Counted from the stretch's first letter, positions 47,144 through 60,249 are shown. The stretch is 64,000 bases of DNA from Zychaea mexicana (GCF_025766255.1 NW_026516694.1:310001-374000); one strand, 5' to 3'. Numbers and translations: made by a program. The notes: generated by a model from the sequence alone, not told the origin.

Positions 47144-49439
47144 GGGTCTGGTCTTATTCGTGTTGTGTGTGTGTGTGTGATCGACACAGAGAAGGAAAAA
47201 GGGCGTGTGTGAAAAAGAAAGAAAGAAAGAAAGGATCATTGCTTCATGCAAACCGAGCTGATATAAATAGACAACACACAAACCGCGTGGTGGACCGGAA
47301 GGGTTAAAAAGAGTACGCTATCAGCAACGGGTTGCCATGGTAACGAAGTCGCACGAACGCCGCAGCAGTCTGTTTAGGTAAATCTTACGCAGGGCTGCGG
47401 TGATGAATCCATTGATCAAAGACAGGTTCTTTTACATCACCACAGGGCAGCGGCATCAGTCATTTTTTATCAGAAAAACAACCCGTAAGAAAATCCTCCT
47501 GCTCTTTTAATGTGCTCATCGTTCTTTCTTGGATCACAAGCACTGTGTGTAACAGGATCGACATGCTTCCTTATTCGGCACATTGTCGCGAGAGCATCTT
47601 TCACTGGTGCTTAGGGGCATATAGGGAAGTCGATTTTCAACCACACTTAAACCATTCTGCTTTCTTCAATACATGTGAGCCCAAGCCAATTCTTTTGTGA
47701 TGGCACAAAACCCTTTGCCTTTAAGAATAATCACACAAAACGTAGATGTTGCTAGCACTGCTGACAATTGGTTTGTTAAAGTTGACAGACTCTGATAGAC
47801 TCGCTAAGATTATATGTGAGTGCGCTAGCAAAAGCTGGTCCGCTTGCAAAAGTTGGACTCGCCCGAAAAAAAAAATAATTGGGAAAATTTAGCGAGTAAA
47901 AGCTGGACTTGCTCCAGATGCTATATTATTGTCATTTTCTTTTTTTTGTGTAAAAATTGGGGAACGAATGGGAAAAGAAACTGATCATTCTTAAAAGAAC
48001 TTTCAGCTCCCCACTCCTACTTCGAAAAGTAGAAGCACGATGTCAACCCGGTGATAGCTCGTAGGCCCCCGACGCAGTTGGAATACCACTACTGGCTTTA
48101 TTCACCGCATCCAATTCGTTGAGAAATTTTTTTTCGCAGCGAATGGCACAATTTATGGGCAACGTCCGCTATTGAAGCGACTTGTGGGTCAATTTTCAAA
48201 TTTCGCCTGCATCGCTTTGACCCCAATAGAGGCCCTTCCTGTCATGACTATTCATTGACCTCTACTAAATCTCTCAACATCTTTATCGTCAACCATCACC
48301 CAACTTATCAACCTTCATAAATATAAATGTAATTACTCGACTTGTTCCTTGTTCCTTTCTCATCATCTGGTCTCCTTGACCTTCCGATATTCTTCTTGCC
48401 TTGACCTAGATTCATCTCTCCTCTGTCTTTGACTTGTCTTGTTTTGTCGTCGCTTCCGGCTCACTTTATGACGCATGCCCGTAACACTAATTCAAGTGCC
48501 CGTGTATGATCCAGCCTTCGGATAAAGCTCTTCCAAGTGCATGTCAACTGCAAGATTGTGTGAGAAACAATGAGTCTGTTTGTAAGGGATTCTCTCACTC
48601 TGTAACCTTTAACTACCAAGAATAACTTTACCACAATACAAGCCTTTTTTTATTAGTATATGTACAATGTCAAAACTGACAATTACGTTAAACACACAAT
48701 CTGAAACCTGGTTGAAAAACTAGGGCACATCGGTGTGCTTCTATGGGTAAATCTATTATAAGCGTTGGCTATCCAATTTGTCACTGGGGATTCTGCGAGA
48801 TGATTGTTTTTCATAGGCAAGACGTTTTTACCAGACAGCAGTGAGAGGTCGAACCTGCCACCGTTTGAGCATGCTCAGAAAGGCTTCCCGAAATGGTGTG
48901 GAAATTCTTTCACAGTTTTGCGCTAGCCTTGTTAGGGTCGTCCATCGTCTCTTCATTTGGTGTATCTTTATCTATTATGTATGTGAAGAAAAGGTTAATT
49001 CGGCCCGGTAAATGTATTTGACAGCAGGCAATGTACAATGTGAATTATGTGATTCAACATCAGAATCAAGTAGTGTAGAATATGTCGATACGGCCAGGTA
49101 TATGTATCGGACAATAGGCTACATAAAGTACATGACCGTTAGAGTGACAATTTTCTTGAGTGTTGGTTAATCCATGTAACATCAAGATCTGTTTGGATAA
49201 AGAATCTGTACATGGCAGTTTGACCTAGCTTTCGTTAACTTTCACAATCCCTGGTTTCCATGAATTTGAAGAATGAAATTTTAGGGGAACCACTGTATAA
49301 ATGTATGGGACAACAAACCATTCAACAGTAAAAATGCATAAAAGGTTATGCTGCTGCTGCATGGGAAATTCTATTATAATATGTTACACAGTATCACCGA
49401 CGATTACATTGCTCAGAGAAACATTCGCATAATAGTACT
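47144..49439. other. Gene-poor intergenic region with degenerate repeats
   Basis: About 2.3 kb. No gene is supported. It contains a cluster of related 18-base units at 47826-47925 (AAAAGCTGGTCCGCTTGC and variants) and a pair of diverged segments 90 bases apart (CGGCCCGGTAAATG at 49001 and CGGCCAGGTATATG at 49091). The stretch 48300-48480 is C/T-rich with a possible TATA (ATAAATATAAATG near 48319) and leads only to a 13-codon frame at 48470. Confidence 0.5.
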
Positions 49440-49995
49440 TCACTTTTTCTCAAAAGCTTCACTCAGTTGATTGGTAATCATGGCCATGGTTTGTTTATAC
49501 GCCGGTGTATCAACAGGAACAGTAGCATATCCATGAACTGTTTTTAAGCACATACAAGAAGGAACCATGAGTAATCACAATCCACCACTGTAGTAGTAAG
49601 GTAACAAAGAGAAGAAGCATGCTTCAACATAGAGTATAATACGTACTTGCGCCAATGACCCGAACAGTGGCATTAGGTACTCCAGCATTGGTCAATCGAC
49701 GAGCATAGTCTTCACCTTCATCACGCAAAATGTCTGCTTCTGCGGTGAAAATTAGAGCTGGTGGGAGTCCTTGAAGCTCCTCGGTGGTCGCCAACATTGG
49801 GAATCCGATCTTTGTCTTCTCACAGTCATTCCAATACGCCTTATCAAAGAATATAGCGTCTTCGTTTTTCAAATAGTAGTCGCCGCCGCCAAAAAGCTTT
49901 GCAGATTCGTACTTGTCGCGCGAAGCTGCTGTCGCGGGATAAAGTAATATCTGAGCTTTGATAGCGCTTGGTAGACCACGTTCTTTGGCCATCAC
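49440..49995 (-). pseudogene. HSL-type alpha/beta esterase, 3' remnant
   Basis: C-terminal part of a hormone-sensitive-lipase-family esterase (alpha/beta hydrolase fold-3). The first kept exon follows an acceptor (TTCTTAG) and reads MAKERGLPSAIKAQILLYPA. The catalytic Asp lies in FTAEADILRDEGEDYARRL and the catalytic His in IHGYATVP, after an intron at about 49548-49640. The end is TNQLSEAFEKK with stop at 49440-49442. The upstream exons with the HGGG oxyanion motif and the GDSAGG nucleophile Ser were looked for on the minus strand up to 51.2 kb and were not found. It is therefore probably a 5'-truncated gene. A very long intron cannot be fully excluded. Confidence 0.72.
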
Positions 49996-52176
49996 TAAGA
50001 ACGGTAAAAGTGACCTTCTTTAGCTTTGCATTTTGTCACTTTTGTCTTTTCAATCTTTCGTATCCTTAATATACATAGTAATGCATACATGGAATGACTG
50101 CAGATAGATTGACATTAGAATGGTAAATGTAGTAGTATACACGTAACGACACATTTACATATACTGTATAATATCTTGAGCACTTTAGAAAGTATTATAA
50201 ATTGGAACAATTGTGGTGGCGCACTTCTCTTTTTTAACAGATTTTTAGCTTAAAATGGCAGTTTGCCAACAGCAAATATAAGGCAATCGCAAGACTCATC
50301 ACTCTCTCATTTACGAGAGGTGAAGTATTGAAATGTTCTAAAAGATGATGGCTATCTCCATGATTACATGCATGGTAAATACTCGGTTAAGCCTGTTTTC
50401 TCTACAAGAGATATAGGCATAGCAACTTGAACGTAACACAGAAAATCAGGTTCATTTGTTTAGTATTCCAAACAGATCATTTTCTCGCATTCTCTTCTCG
50501 TTTAAAGTCACGTGCTATGCTATATCAGGAATAAATGACAAATGACTTGGCTTTAACCATGTAAACAATCAAAGTGGCTACGTAATAGTGTTATGACAAA
50601 AATTACGCAGATTTGTGGACAACTTTTACTTGTCGCTGTATTTATGTGTCATGCTCATGCTGTACGGAGCAATGATCCCTTCGTGACATGTGATTCTTGC
50701 ATTTTTTATACGTACATTAAGCGTGTGTTACAGTAATGCACACTGTTTTGACAGACGGTTACGCTGCTTTTCTTTTTTGTAAATCCTCGTCAGGCGTGGC
50801 CTATCACGACATGGACGTATACCTTTATTAAAACAGAGATACTGGTATAAGTAAAATTTACTTTTCCTGGTCGACAGTTTAGATGCTCGAAATTTTGGTC
50901 TCATTGATGCACTCTACATTTCATAGTAATCCCGAGTCAGTCAACACAAGCAGTTTCCTTCCACATTGTATCCATCCTTGATAAAATAGAGTAATTAATG
51001 GTCGGAAACATTCAAGATCGTATCTTCTTCTCCTTCTTTCATAGAGTGCTCCTTTCCGCGTCAGAGTATGTATTCGCTTGTAAAACGGTAAATACTGACT
51101 TGACAGTCGTTTCAACCATTTAACGTAAAATTCTGCTAATGGTATAATGCATAGAAAATAGCCCACACAACACAAAGTTACAGCCTGTAGCTTGTGCTTT
51201 TTGAGTTATTTTACATCAATAGAGAACTAGACGATTTAGCATAATGTGCAATATTGATACATTACGTTACCCATTTTGACATGAAAACACGCAACAAGAC
51301 ATAAGGTGTTTTATGAGCAAGGATAGTCTGCAGTATATTATAGCTTTTGGGTTCCATGATGTGGTGTGATGGGTAATAATAGAAAGTGTTTCAGGTCAAA
51401 TCGGATTGCTGTAATGTAAACAGCAAATCAGGAAATATTAATAATTGCTTAGAGAAGCATGAGCACGCATTGATCGCTCTTCTATCACATAGAGTGTAGA
51501 TCATTGTGATCAATTGATACAGATTATACAAAAAAAATTCAGGTAACGTACTACCATAGACTTTTGAGCTGATTGCATAGAAACAGTGATCAACACCGTG
51601 ATGTGTGTGTGTGTGTGCGTGTTTTCGTTTGCTATGTATGGTATGTGTATACACTTAGTAGTATGTTTTCAGGTCGAATTCAATCGAACAAAAGAGCTTG
51701 GTATAGAAGTTAAAAAAGACGGGCTGGTCTGGTATAGTTTTTTCTCACGCGTATGTTAATCGTGTAAATAATATTAGCAGTATGCTCGGTGGTGCTGACT
51801 CTGACCAAACACTCATCATCCTGAATGTTAGCATATTATGTACTACTGCAAGTTAACCTCTTTAAGAGAAGACGGAGCAAAAATAGAAAGATGTGTCAAT
51901 GACGTATGCATGTATAAAGCTAAACTTTATCATTGCTTTTGTTGTTGTTATGATATTGAGAGGTGTGCGGACGTTATGTGTGTTTGTTGTGTGTATGTGT
52001 GTATGTGTGTGTGTAAGGGGTGTTGTTGGTATATCTACAATTGTTTCAAAATATTTATAAATTGGGGTATGACGACGTAGTGTGCAATGATTTCTGTATA
52101 CATGATGCTGTAAAACACAGTAAAGGAGGCGGTCGTGCAAGGAGGAGGTTATAATGTATATGATAAAGGTGATCTC
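49996..52176. other. Gene-poor intergenic region
   Basis: About 2.2 kb, AT-rich. GT microsatellites near 51601-51622 and 51968-52016. The minus-strand frame at 50921-51175 has Arg-rich content but no family likeness. No gene is supported. Confidence 0.45.
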
Positions 52177-53986
52177 TCAATTGAAAGCCTTAATGGCAGT
52201 AAAGACCATAACAAGAGAGCCGAAACCAAGTAATATAACACTGCTGATGTCGAGCCATCGTTTTCGTTTGGGTAGCACAAGGGTGGCAGTATCGCCATCT
52301 TTAGGCAGTAAAGGCTGTCCTTCTCTAATTATATCCGCAATTGCTTCGCCCCGGTTCCATGGCAGCCAGTTAGGATGAAACGCACCAATATATGCCAAAG
52401 CAGGCATAATGTATGCAAGATAAGCGGATGCAAAGCCGCCGACGACAGAGTATACTTTTCCCAGGGACCGCACGCTAACACCAAAGAACAAGAAAACGAC
52501 AAATAGCACGACGGAAACGCCATAATGCTGGATCGCGGTTGGTTGTTTCTCTGATGTCTCGAATCCGAGCGATTTTTGTACGGCATCGCGTGCAGGATAG
52601 AAAGCCATACTACAATACAATAAAGTACCCATTTCCATTATTAGCTCTTTTCTTAACCACCAAGGGCTCCAAGGAAAGGGGCAACATCTGAGGGGATGTT
52701 GTGTATGTGAATATGTGTCAAACTGATGTACATGCCCGACCACTTACGGAACTGTCAGCACCATGGATAAGCCCAATGACAATCTGCCGACATTGATCAC
52801 GTTATCATTTTCCGGGAAATTGGCAAAAATGTTGGACTCGACATCCTTGCCAAAACTGAGATAACCAATGATGGCAAATGTGATAGAGACGCACCAGCTG
52901 AGAAATACCGAAAGGCCTGAGGTACAGCCCCATGCCGTGCTGGACTGGTTTCGTTGCGATAGATAGTTATTGAATGCCACCTGTGAGCACACTAATGCAA
53001 ACGACATGATACCAATAGCCGAAACAGGGTCTGTGCCCCACATGGTCAATGGAGCTTCATGAAGTTTCGAATATGCAGGAGCACGGATTAAAACACTGAG
53101 GATCATGACGGGTAGCAACAAGACCGAAACAGTAGACCAAGAGGCCAAAGCACCGATGGATCGTGGCAAATTCAGTGGGAAAATCTAGTAACGATAAACA
53201 TTTTTTTTGTTTGTTGAACAACGACGACTCTCGTTTTTTCTTCTTCTAATTCGACGTACACCGTCATAATTGCTGACATATAGTTCATCAAAGAATGAAG
53301 TAGGAAAGGTATATAATCCACATACCACAAACACTGCAATCACGGCGGTCACAAGCTCACGATTCGAAAAAAATGTGTAATTATCAGGCAAGTAGAGCTT
53401 GAGTAAGATAGGAAGTGTGTCGGCCACCACTACCGTAAGGTATAGATAATCCATGTCATACGAAGAACGGTTAATTTCAAAACATCAAACAATAACTCCT
53501 GGCACAATACTACCAGTACTACTATGTGTACATAATAGACGATGATGTATGTAATGCAAACAAAAACTAACAGAAAATAGACTTACGTATAAAATAGCTT
53601 ATACAACTACCCGCAGATTGGATAAACAGCATGAGATTTAATGTGTGAAAACCAAATCGTCCCATGACATGCTCGCCAAGAGCGGCAAACTTGTACACAC
53701 CAAGACGCTGACCAGCCAAAATCATGGCATACACAGCAGCAAATGTTAAGAACCCCACGATCACCGAAAGGATGACACCGTTAATGAATCCAGCTAGCAG
53801 TAACGCGAGCGGAAGTCCTATTACGCCTGCCCCGACGGTCGCATTCACCATATTAAATGAGACTTCGATGATGTTTCGGGTACCATAGCCAGGCTGATCC
53901 GATTGAAGCAAGTCGAGGTCTTGTTGTCGAGATATAGACTCGTAGGATTCAGGCGGCTGTAATTTATGCTGTGTTTCTGATGGCAT
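52177..53986 (-). CDS. Amino-acid transporter, SLC38/AVT family
   Basis: Predicted 11-helix amino-acid/proton symporter or exporter, in fungi usually vacuolar. Six or so exons. The cytosolic start is MPSETQHKLQPPESYESISR. Helix 1 holds the family motif VSFNMVNATVGAGVIGLPLA. Then GFLTFAAVYAMILAGQRLGV, LNLMLFIQSAGSCISYFI, LPILLKLYLPDNYTFFSNRE, PLNLPRSIGALASWSTVSVL, AIGIMSFALVCSQVAFNNYL and GYLSFGKDVESNIFANFPEN. The C-terminal part has MAFYPARDAVQKSLGF, YGVSVVLFVVFLFFGVSVRS and LGFGSLVMVFTAIKAFN (stop 52177). The MAFYPARD segment matches the family's conserved region. Substrate unknown. The promoter region follows at 54 kb. Confidence 0.9.
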
Positions 53987-55901
53987 TGAGCAAACTGAAG
54001 TGATGTATTGTATAGAAGATGGGAGAAGGAAGAAAAAGAAATTTGGATGATAAGCGAGGGGCTACGGAAGGAAACAAAATTTGCATTTTAAATGTTATCG
54101 GAGACTGTAGAACAGACCAGAAAGGGAAATATTTTTTTTCGATACGAATCATTGCTCCGTTTTCACTAAGCGACTTTTTCAGGTAGCACCAATCATTGTC
54201 AGACTTCATGATGCAAATCCCACCCGGCATCACTAGCTACCCATACAAAAATAAAAAGGCATGAGCTTCCCCCCCCTTTGTCTCCCGTTTTACACATGTT
54301 CTATATGCATCTGTGTATGATATATCGTAGCTTAAACAGCCAATAATAAACATTGCACCCAATGTGAGTCAGTGTCCCCGAGCGGGCGATCAAAAAAAAC
54401 AATAAGTAGTAATGCACATGAAGCGCCTATACTGGTGAGTCATACAACTGCTATGCAATCATTAGTCTTTTGCCTACCTTACACTTCTTTATTCAGTAGC
54501 TTTGACATAGTTTTACTGAAGAGTCGTTGTTTTTTTCCCGTAAGCTTTCGCCATAATAGCTTTGTTTAACCGCTTCTACATAACATCAGCATCTCTTCCG
54601 ATGCGTCGTTTCTTTTGCCGGTAACTAATAGGGGTATAGATAAGCAATGCTGATTTGCATTCTCTGTCCGAGTCACCGCTCCCCTTGCTTTTCCGTTACT
54701 GTTGCAGCCACTCTGCTATCTCACCCGTTATTCATGTCGTCGTAACCTTTGTATAAACTGGCAATTTTGCAAAGACCCATAACTACTACCCAACAAAATA
54801 TACTGTACTTTTAATTTTTAACCACCTCTTTTGCTGCAAAAACATACCACAACAGATACTAGTCCATTATCGTATAATTTAGCCAAGAAGTTAAATACGA
54901 GTCTTCAGCAAAGATTTTATATAGATAGGTTACGATCTCGCTTAAGCAACTCGTTCTTGCTTAATTTATACTCAAAGAAACTACTGTATATTTACTCAGC
55001 ACTACCGTCTACGACGCCTGTATTCGTTGCTTCAAGCATGCGTTGTGTTATCAAGCAGCTCTCATAAGCTGATGATGCGTCAGTATGGACTTGTCGTCCC
55101 TCCTCTCAACTAACGCTCGTTACACGCTTTATGCGCCCTTCTGTGACATCTAGTATAATATGTCATTGAATTTCATCGAGCATGTTGGATTTCTGATGAC
55201 TGAACACGGTAGCGAAGAGTAAAAATGTGAGCGAGCCGTTGGGCATTTTTAGTGTATTGTATGTCATTCAACTGAATAATAAATTGTTAATCACTACAGC
55301 CACTCATCGCTATGGAATAAAACTTTTGTAGCCGTTGAAAAGTCCATTTAAACTAATGTTAGTCCATGTTAAAAAAATTGCTATGGTACTGTGATGTGAA
55401 TTATACATTACATATGCGTAGCCACTTTTCAGCATTTGGTAAGACAATTATTGCTAGCTTAATTTATAGCAGTAAATTTTCCAAATCATCATACATCATA
55501 GTTGAGACCACCAGCTGATTCTTCTTATAAAATGTATTAGAAGAATCAAGAAGGGCGTCCACATAGCACAACATCATAGCACACCATCAAAACATTCCCA
55601 GTTTTCATTTGGGTGATGCCCTTTCTAATGTAAACAACAGTTGGCTGTATCGACCCTTTCCCTAACGACGAATCGAATCTGATAAATTTTGTTTCAACCA
55701 GTTTGTATTTTAGTCTTATTTTTATTTCGACGTACAGCAGAGTTTGTAACAATTGACAGATAAAGGAGAAAGCATATTTCGCGCATGTTTCAGTTTTTTT
55801 TCTTTTGCTGCATCTCACTTTAGCCATTGTTCTTACGTACACGCAATACATGCTCTTATTTACTAGAAAAGTGTTTTTACAGATTATTCAGGCTCCTTCA
55901 T
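53987..55901. other. Gene-poor intergenic region
   Basis: About 1.9 kb between two minus-strand genes. No recognisable gene; frames at 54372-54569 and 54831-55067 show only hydrophobic or AT-driven content. Near 55890 is a strong inverted repeat (listed separately). Confidence 0.45.
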
Positions 55902-55918
55902 TTATGAAGAGGAGCCTG
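55889..55918 (-). terminator. Hairpin overlapping the GATA factor stop codon
   Basis: A 9-base stem (CAGGCTCCT at 55889-55897 pairing with AGGAGCCTG at 55910-55918) with a further TCAT/ATGA pairing inside. The stop codon (TAA, 55902-55904) lies in the loop. In RNA it would form a stable hairpin at the very end of the coding region. It may serve 3' processing or stability; this is inference. Confidence 0.35.
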
Positions 55919-58728
55919 GCGGATGATGATGGTGATGATGAATAGGGTTATAAGATGGTATAAACGAGGGAGGGGGTGTGGTGGTGGTAGAAGTTAAAGA
56001 GTGCGGTGGTGATGACGCATGTGATCCTTGTTGTTGTTGCTGTTGCTGCTGATACACATGCTGCATAAATGCAGCTAATTCATTGTTGTTGGGCGCTACG
56101 GTCGAACGTGGCTGCTGCTGCTGTCGCTGCCGCTGTTTGTGTATTGCATGGAAATTAGCTGCAGACGCGATCAGAGGAAGAACTTCTGCTGGAAGACTAT
56201 TTAAATGCACCCCTATTGACTCCAATACTGAATATATAGCTGGCGGTAATCCTGCCTGTTGAGCTTGCTGAGCAGCTGTTGAATCCCATTGTGGTGGCGA
56301 CGGTGTCGTTGTTGCTGTTGGATGATAGTGATGCTGTTGTTGTGACGAGGGCGGAGGCGTTGATTGTGGCGGTAGCGAATAGTTCATTTTCGCTTGTTGT
56401 TGTAGTTGTTGCGCTGGATCACCAGAGCTCGTAATTGTCGATGCCCAGGTAATGGAATGAGGAACAAGAGGAGGCGATGAAGTGATTGATGAATTGGCTT
56501 CTGTTGTGGTCGTCGATGAGGACGAATAAGCCGACACACGTCGCTTCCGTCGACTGTTACTAGCACTCGTACTACCGCTGTTGTTGCTATTGCTAGCTAC
56601 CGTTGCTTTAGTACTAACAAAAGGCTGAGTACCCGGAGACACACTCAATGGTCGTGCTGATGGCGGTCCTGGCGGTGGGCGGTAGCTGTTTGGTGCAATG
56701 TTTACTGCACCGGTTGCTGCTGAATTACCATTGCTGATTGCTGGCCATAACGTTGACGACGACGCTGATACTGTGTCCTGACGATCCGGAGGTGATGCAA
56801 CCACAGAACGCTGTTTTGACTTGCTCCTGGGGCCACCTGGACCACTGGCAGCACTAGCGCTACTGTTTCGATTGCGTTTCTTAATAATATCAGTCTTGAG
56901 ACTGAGAGGCCGGACAACACCATGAAGTTTCAAAAACAAGCCACATGCGTTACATAGTGGTTGTCCAGCTGGATTGCGACGCCATAATGGTGTAGTTGTC
57001 GTGCCACAGTTTGTACATTTCGTTTTGTTCTGACTCATCTTTTGCTGATGTAGCATAGATGTCGTCGGTGCGGCTGTCGATGGAATATGGTTATTATTAC
57101 TTGTTGGTGCAGCTGTAGTCGTCGTTGTTCCTGATGGTGCCTTTTGTTCAGCTGCTGCTAGATTCATTGTTGTAGTAGTAGTAGTGTCGTTGCTGCCAGC
57201 AGCTGCGACTTTCGGCTCTTCATCTCTTGAGGGCGAATGCGGCGGCGGCGTGCTTCCCGAAATATGCATACCTTGAAGGCCTAGCAGCGCGCTAGAATCA
57301 TGAGAATCACTTTGGTGAGTTGACGTCGACAATGGCGATGACGCGCGTTGTTGCTGGCGATACTCCTGCTGATGCTGTTGCTGTTGTTGTTGTTGGTTAG
57401 GATAGTAAATCGATAAGATATCTTCAAAGCTAAGGCTGCCAGCATTTATAAACGGTTGTTGTTGCTGCGGGAAAGGGACATGTGCTGAAGGTGGATTTTC
57501 AGCTGTAGGAGTGGAAATAGATGAGCCTGGTGAGGTCACGTCTGCAAAGTAGAAAGGAGGTGAAGCATTCGCGGGTGGTGTGTTGTATGGATCAGTATGT
57601 TGCTGATGATGTAGTAGCGCGGTTTGAGCTGATAAGCTCGGTCCTGGAATATTAGACTGATAAAGCGGGTTTCCAATTACAGTCCGGTTCTGATGGTTTG
57701 GATGCTGTGATAATGGGAACGAAGGATTGAGGGAGGGTACAGATTGGCTCAACTCGCGTGATCCGTAAGGTGTGCCCATGGGTGCCTCTACCATAGGTTC
57801 CGCTGCAAATACATAGTCGGTCGAGCTCGTGCTGTCCATGTGATAATGTTGGTCTGCAGCGGATAGACGTGGTGAATATTCTGCTCGGCGTTTAGCGGGC
57901 TATTATATAAATCCAGAACAAAAAAATGGATTGCATGAGTACGTCCTTTTTGCCTGTAGAATATGGTGTAACTCTATGCGAGGAGCAGCTGTTAGATATA
58001 TATGTGTGACATACCGTGCAATGTTGGATATCCTCGGTGGAAGAAGATGCACGTGTACTTCCAGACACCATGACGTTCCTTGGTTCTGGAGGGAGCTCCA
58101 AGTTTTCTCTCAAAAAGTCCATCATATAAGGTGGAGCCGACGACGACAAGAGTGCTGTTGTATCGTCTGCGGGCGGTGGTGAAGCTCGCTGCTCAATGGT
58201 GATGGCCGCACTTGGGACATACCCTATGTCGTGTCGATATGCTCCATGGTGTACACCATAGTGGTCATCGATGTTAGTGTTGTCGTCATCGTGATGATCA
58301 TCGATCGCCATGGATTCTGCGTTGTAACTTGATGACTCTGCGTCGTTCTGGGCGGCTGATGCAGCAGCAGCAGCAAAAGTAGCAGCTTTTTCTGCCTCTG
58401 CATTTTTTGCTTTTAAAGTCATGGCCATCATGCGCCAAGTCAAGTTTTCCATACGTGCCCCATTGGGTAGAGTATCTTTTGCCTTTGTGTACATGCGCCA
58501 CACCTTGGTAGCGAGTGGATCCTTCTTTTGTGAATCATCTGAATCGGTGCTAGCAGCATCTTCGTCGTCGTCTTCTTTGTTGCCGTTGTTATTGGTGTCG
58601 TTGTCATTGTGCCCACTGGACTTTTTGGGTGGAAACAATGTCTCGGAGAGCAGCTTGTCGGCAACTGCTTCAATGTGAGGCTTCTTAGAGCGTGAGGTAG
58701 TAGTGGTATTATTTGTGTGTGGAGACAT
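55902..58728 (-). CDS. areA: GATA transcription factor AreA/NIT2-like (nitrogen regulator)
   Basis: Global nitrogen regulator; in fungi it activates genes for secondary nitrogen sources. 903 residues in two exons, 58728-58015 and 57899-55902, with a 115-base phase-0 intron. Near residue 70-110 is the fungal GATA N-terminal domain (DUF1752 type): [40 protein letters not shown]. The zinc finger, near residue 529, is C-x2-C-x17-C-x2-C ([40 protein letters not shown]) followed by a basic tail ([11 protein letters not shown]). A single finger with a 17-residue loop is typical. The rest is polyQ, polyT, polyS and polyP. The C-terminal about 50 residues differ from the NMR-binding end of ascomycete AreA; the last residues are [12 protein letters not shown]. 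Whether it controls nitrogen or another GATA role (for example iron or light) is inferred. Confidence 0.85.
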
Positions 58729-58993
58729 GATGATGATGATGATGATCGTGCTGGTGGTGACGACAGTGTATTATACGTAAAGCAGTAAGGCGGTAGCAAG
58801 GTAATATACATATAAGAAGATAGACGAAAGAGAGGAGGCTATCGATGAGGCTAACTTTTGCTAGTCTGCCTTTTAGATTCCAGCAAGAAGAAGCAGAAGA
58901 ATGGGGAGTGGTAGAAAGAGAGAAAGAGAGAAAGAGCGAGAAAGTTGGGGGCAAAGCAGCAGCAGGAAAAGGGGGAAAGAGGAAGGCGGGACA

Positions 58994-59035
<42 letters not shown>

Positions 59036-60249
59036 CAGAGCAAGCAAAGGGCAGATGTATAATATATATATATATACAGTAATTAGACAATCTACTTTAA
59101 ACACTCGGAAGGGTTCCTGTTTTACTTTACAAGATTACTGTAAAAATAAAAATAAAAAGCACGCACTGCCCGCCCACTCACTCACTCGCTCACCTCTTAA
59201 GGTTGACCGGGATCGCCTCTTGTTTTGTACACCGCAATTTCTCCTTTAGGCCTGCTATGCTACGCTTCGAAGCATGTGACTGGTCCAAATCCGGTTGGAC
59301 GACGGTAACACATTTTGCTTGGAATTGTCTTTGCGATTAGGATAAAAGAAAAGGATTAATCGAGGCCAAAACGTATCATGTAGACCCCGTTCCCATGCCC
59401 ATCGGAGCAAGTGGAGAAGAGGCAGGAGGGCGTTGCTACGATACATCGTAAATTATCCGTTGCACGGTAACTGTTGCTGCTATTGCTGCTGCTCACCAAG
59501 TTGAACTTGAACAACCCGAATGCTCCCGACCGTCAACACTTGTCCCTTTTTAAAGCTTCGTCTTCAAGTCGCTTATCTTTAAAGAAAAAAACCAGGTTTG
59601 CTCTTGCTTCCCGTCACCTTCAATCTTCTCCCGTCATGGAATATACTTGGGCGTCGTATATACAAAGGAGAAAAGACCACGCCCAGTCCATGCAAGGAAA
59701 GCAGGGTGATCTGGGAAATGTGCACATATTTGTTTTTATGATCTTGCATGTCTTTTATCTTATACACCAGAATATTGATTAGATGTTCAATTGTATTTTA
59801 TCGCTTTTATTTGCTTCGCGATGCAAGCCGATCTGCTTTGCTTTTCTGGGTGTTCGCCGTTTCAAAGCGGACGAAGCCTTACACCCCCGTTCACTATGGA
59901 TGCTCAAAAAGGCAAAGATGGCACTGCACCACCCAGAAAATGCGCTGTGATTGGCTAAAATCTCCATGTTGCACGAAAAATAAAGTTATAGCCTAAAAAC
60001 TTACCTACAGCTGTCTCATGCATCTGCCTTTTGGCTGGATGGGGGGCCTTTTTCAGGGGGGTCTGGCTCATGTGACATGGAAAAGTGATTGATTTTTGCT
60101 AAGTCATTTCTGCATGAAAAAAGGATGTTCGTTCAATGATGTTGGCAGCATATATTAGGAGTTAAGCATACAGTAAGAGAGAGATAAATTGATAATGAAT
60201 GAGACATAGGAAATAAGGTGGACTTACATAAAAAAACAGCAGGAAATAG
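58729..60249. other. Intergenic region with CAG/TAG triplet repeats
   Basis: About 1.5 kb. Just upstream of the GATA gene is a CAT/ATG run (58727-58745), a GA-rich run (58913-58945) and a pure CAG run passing into TAG (58992-59038). The rest holds no supported gene; the minus-strand frames here are simple-repeat translations. The segment 59163-59190 has CACTCACTCACTCGCTCAC. Confidence 0.5.
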
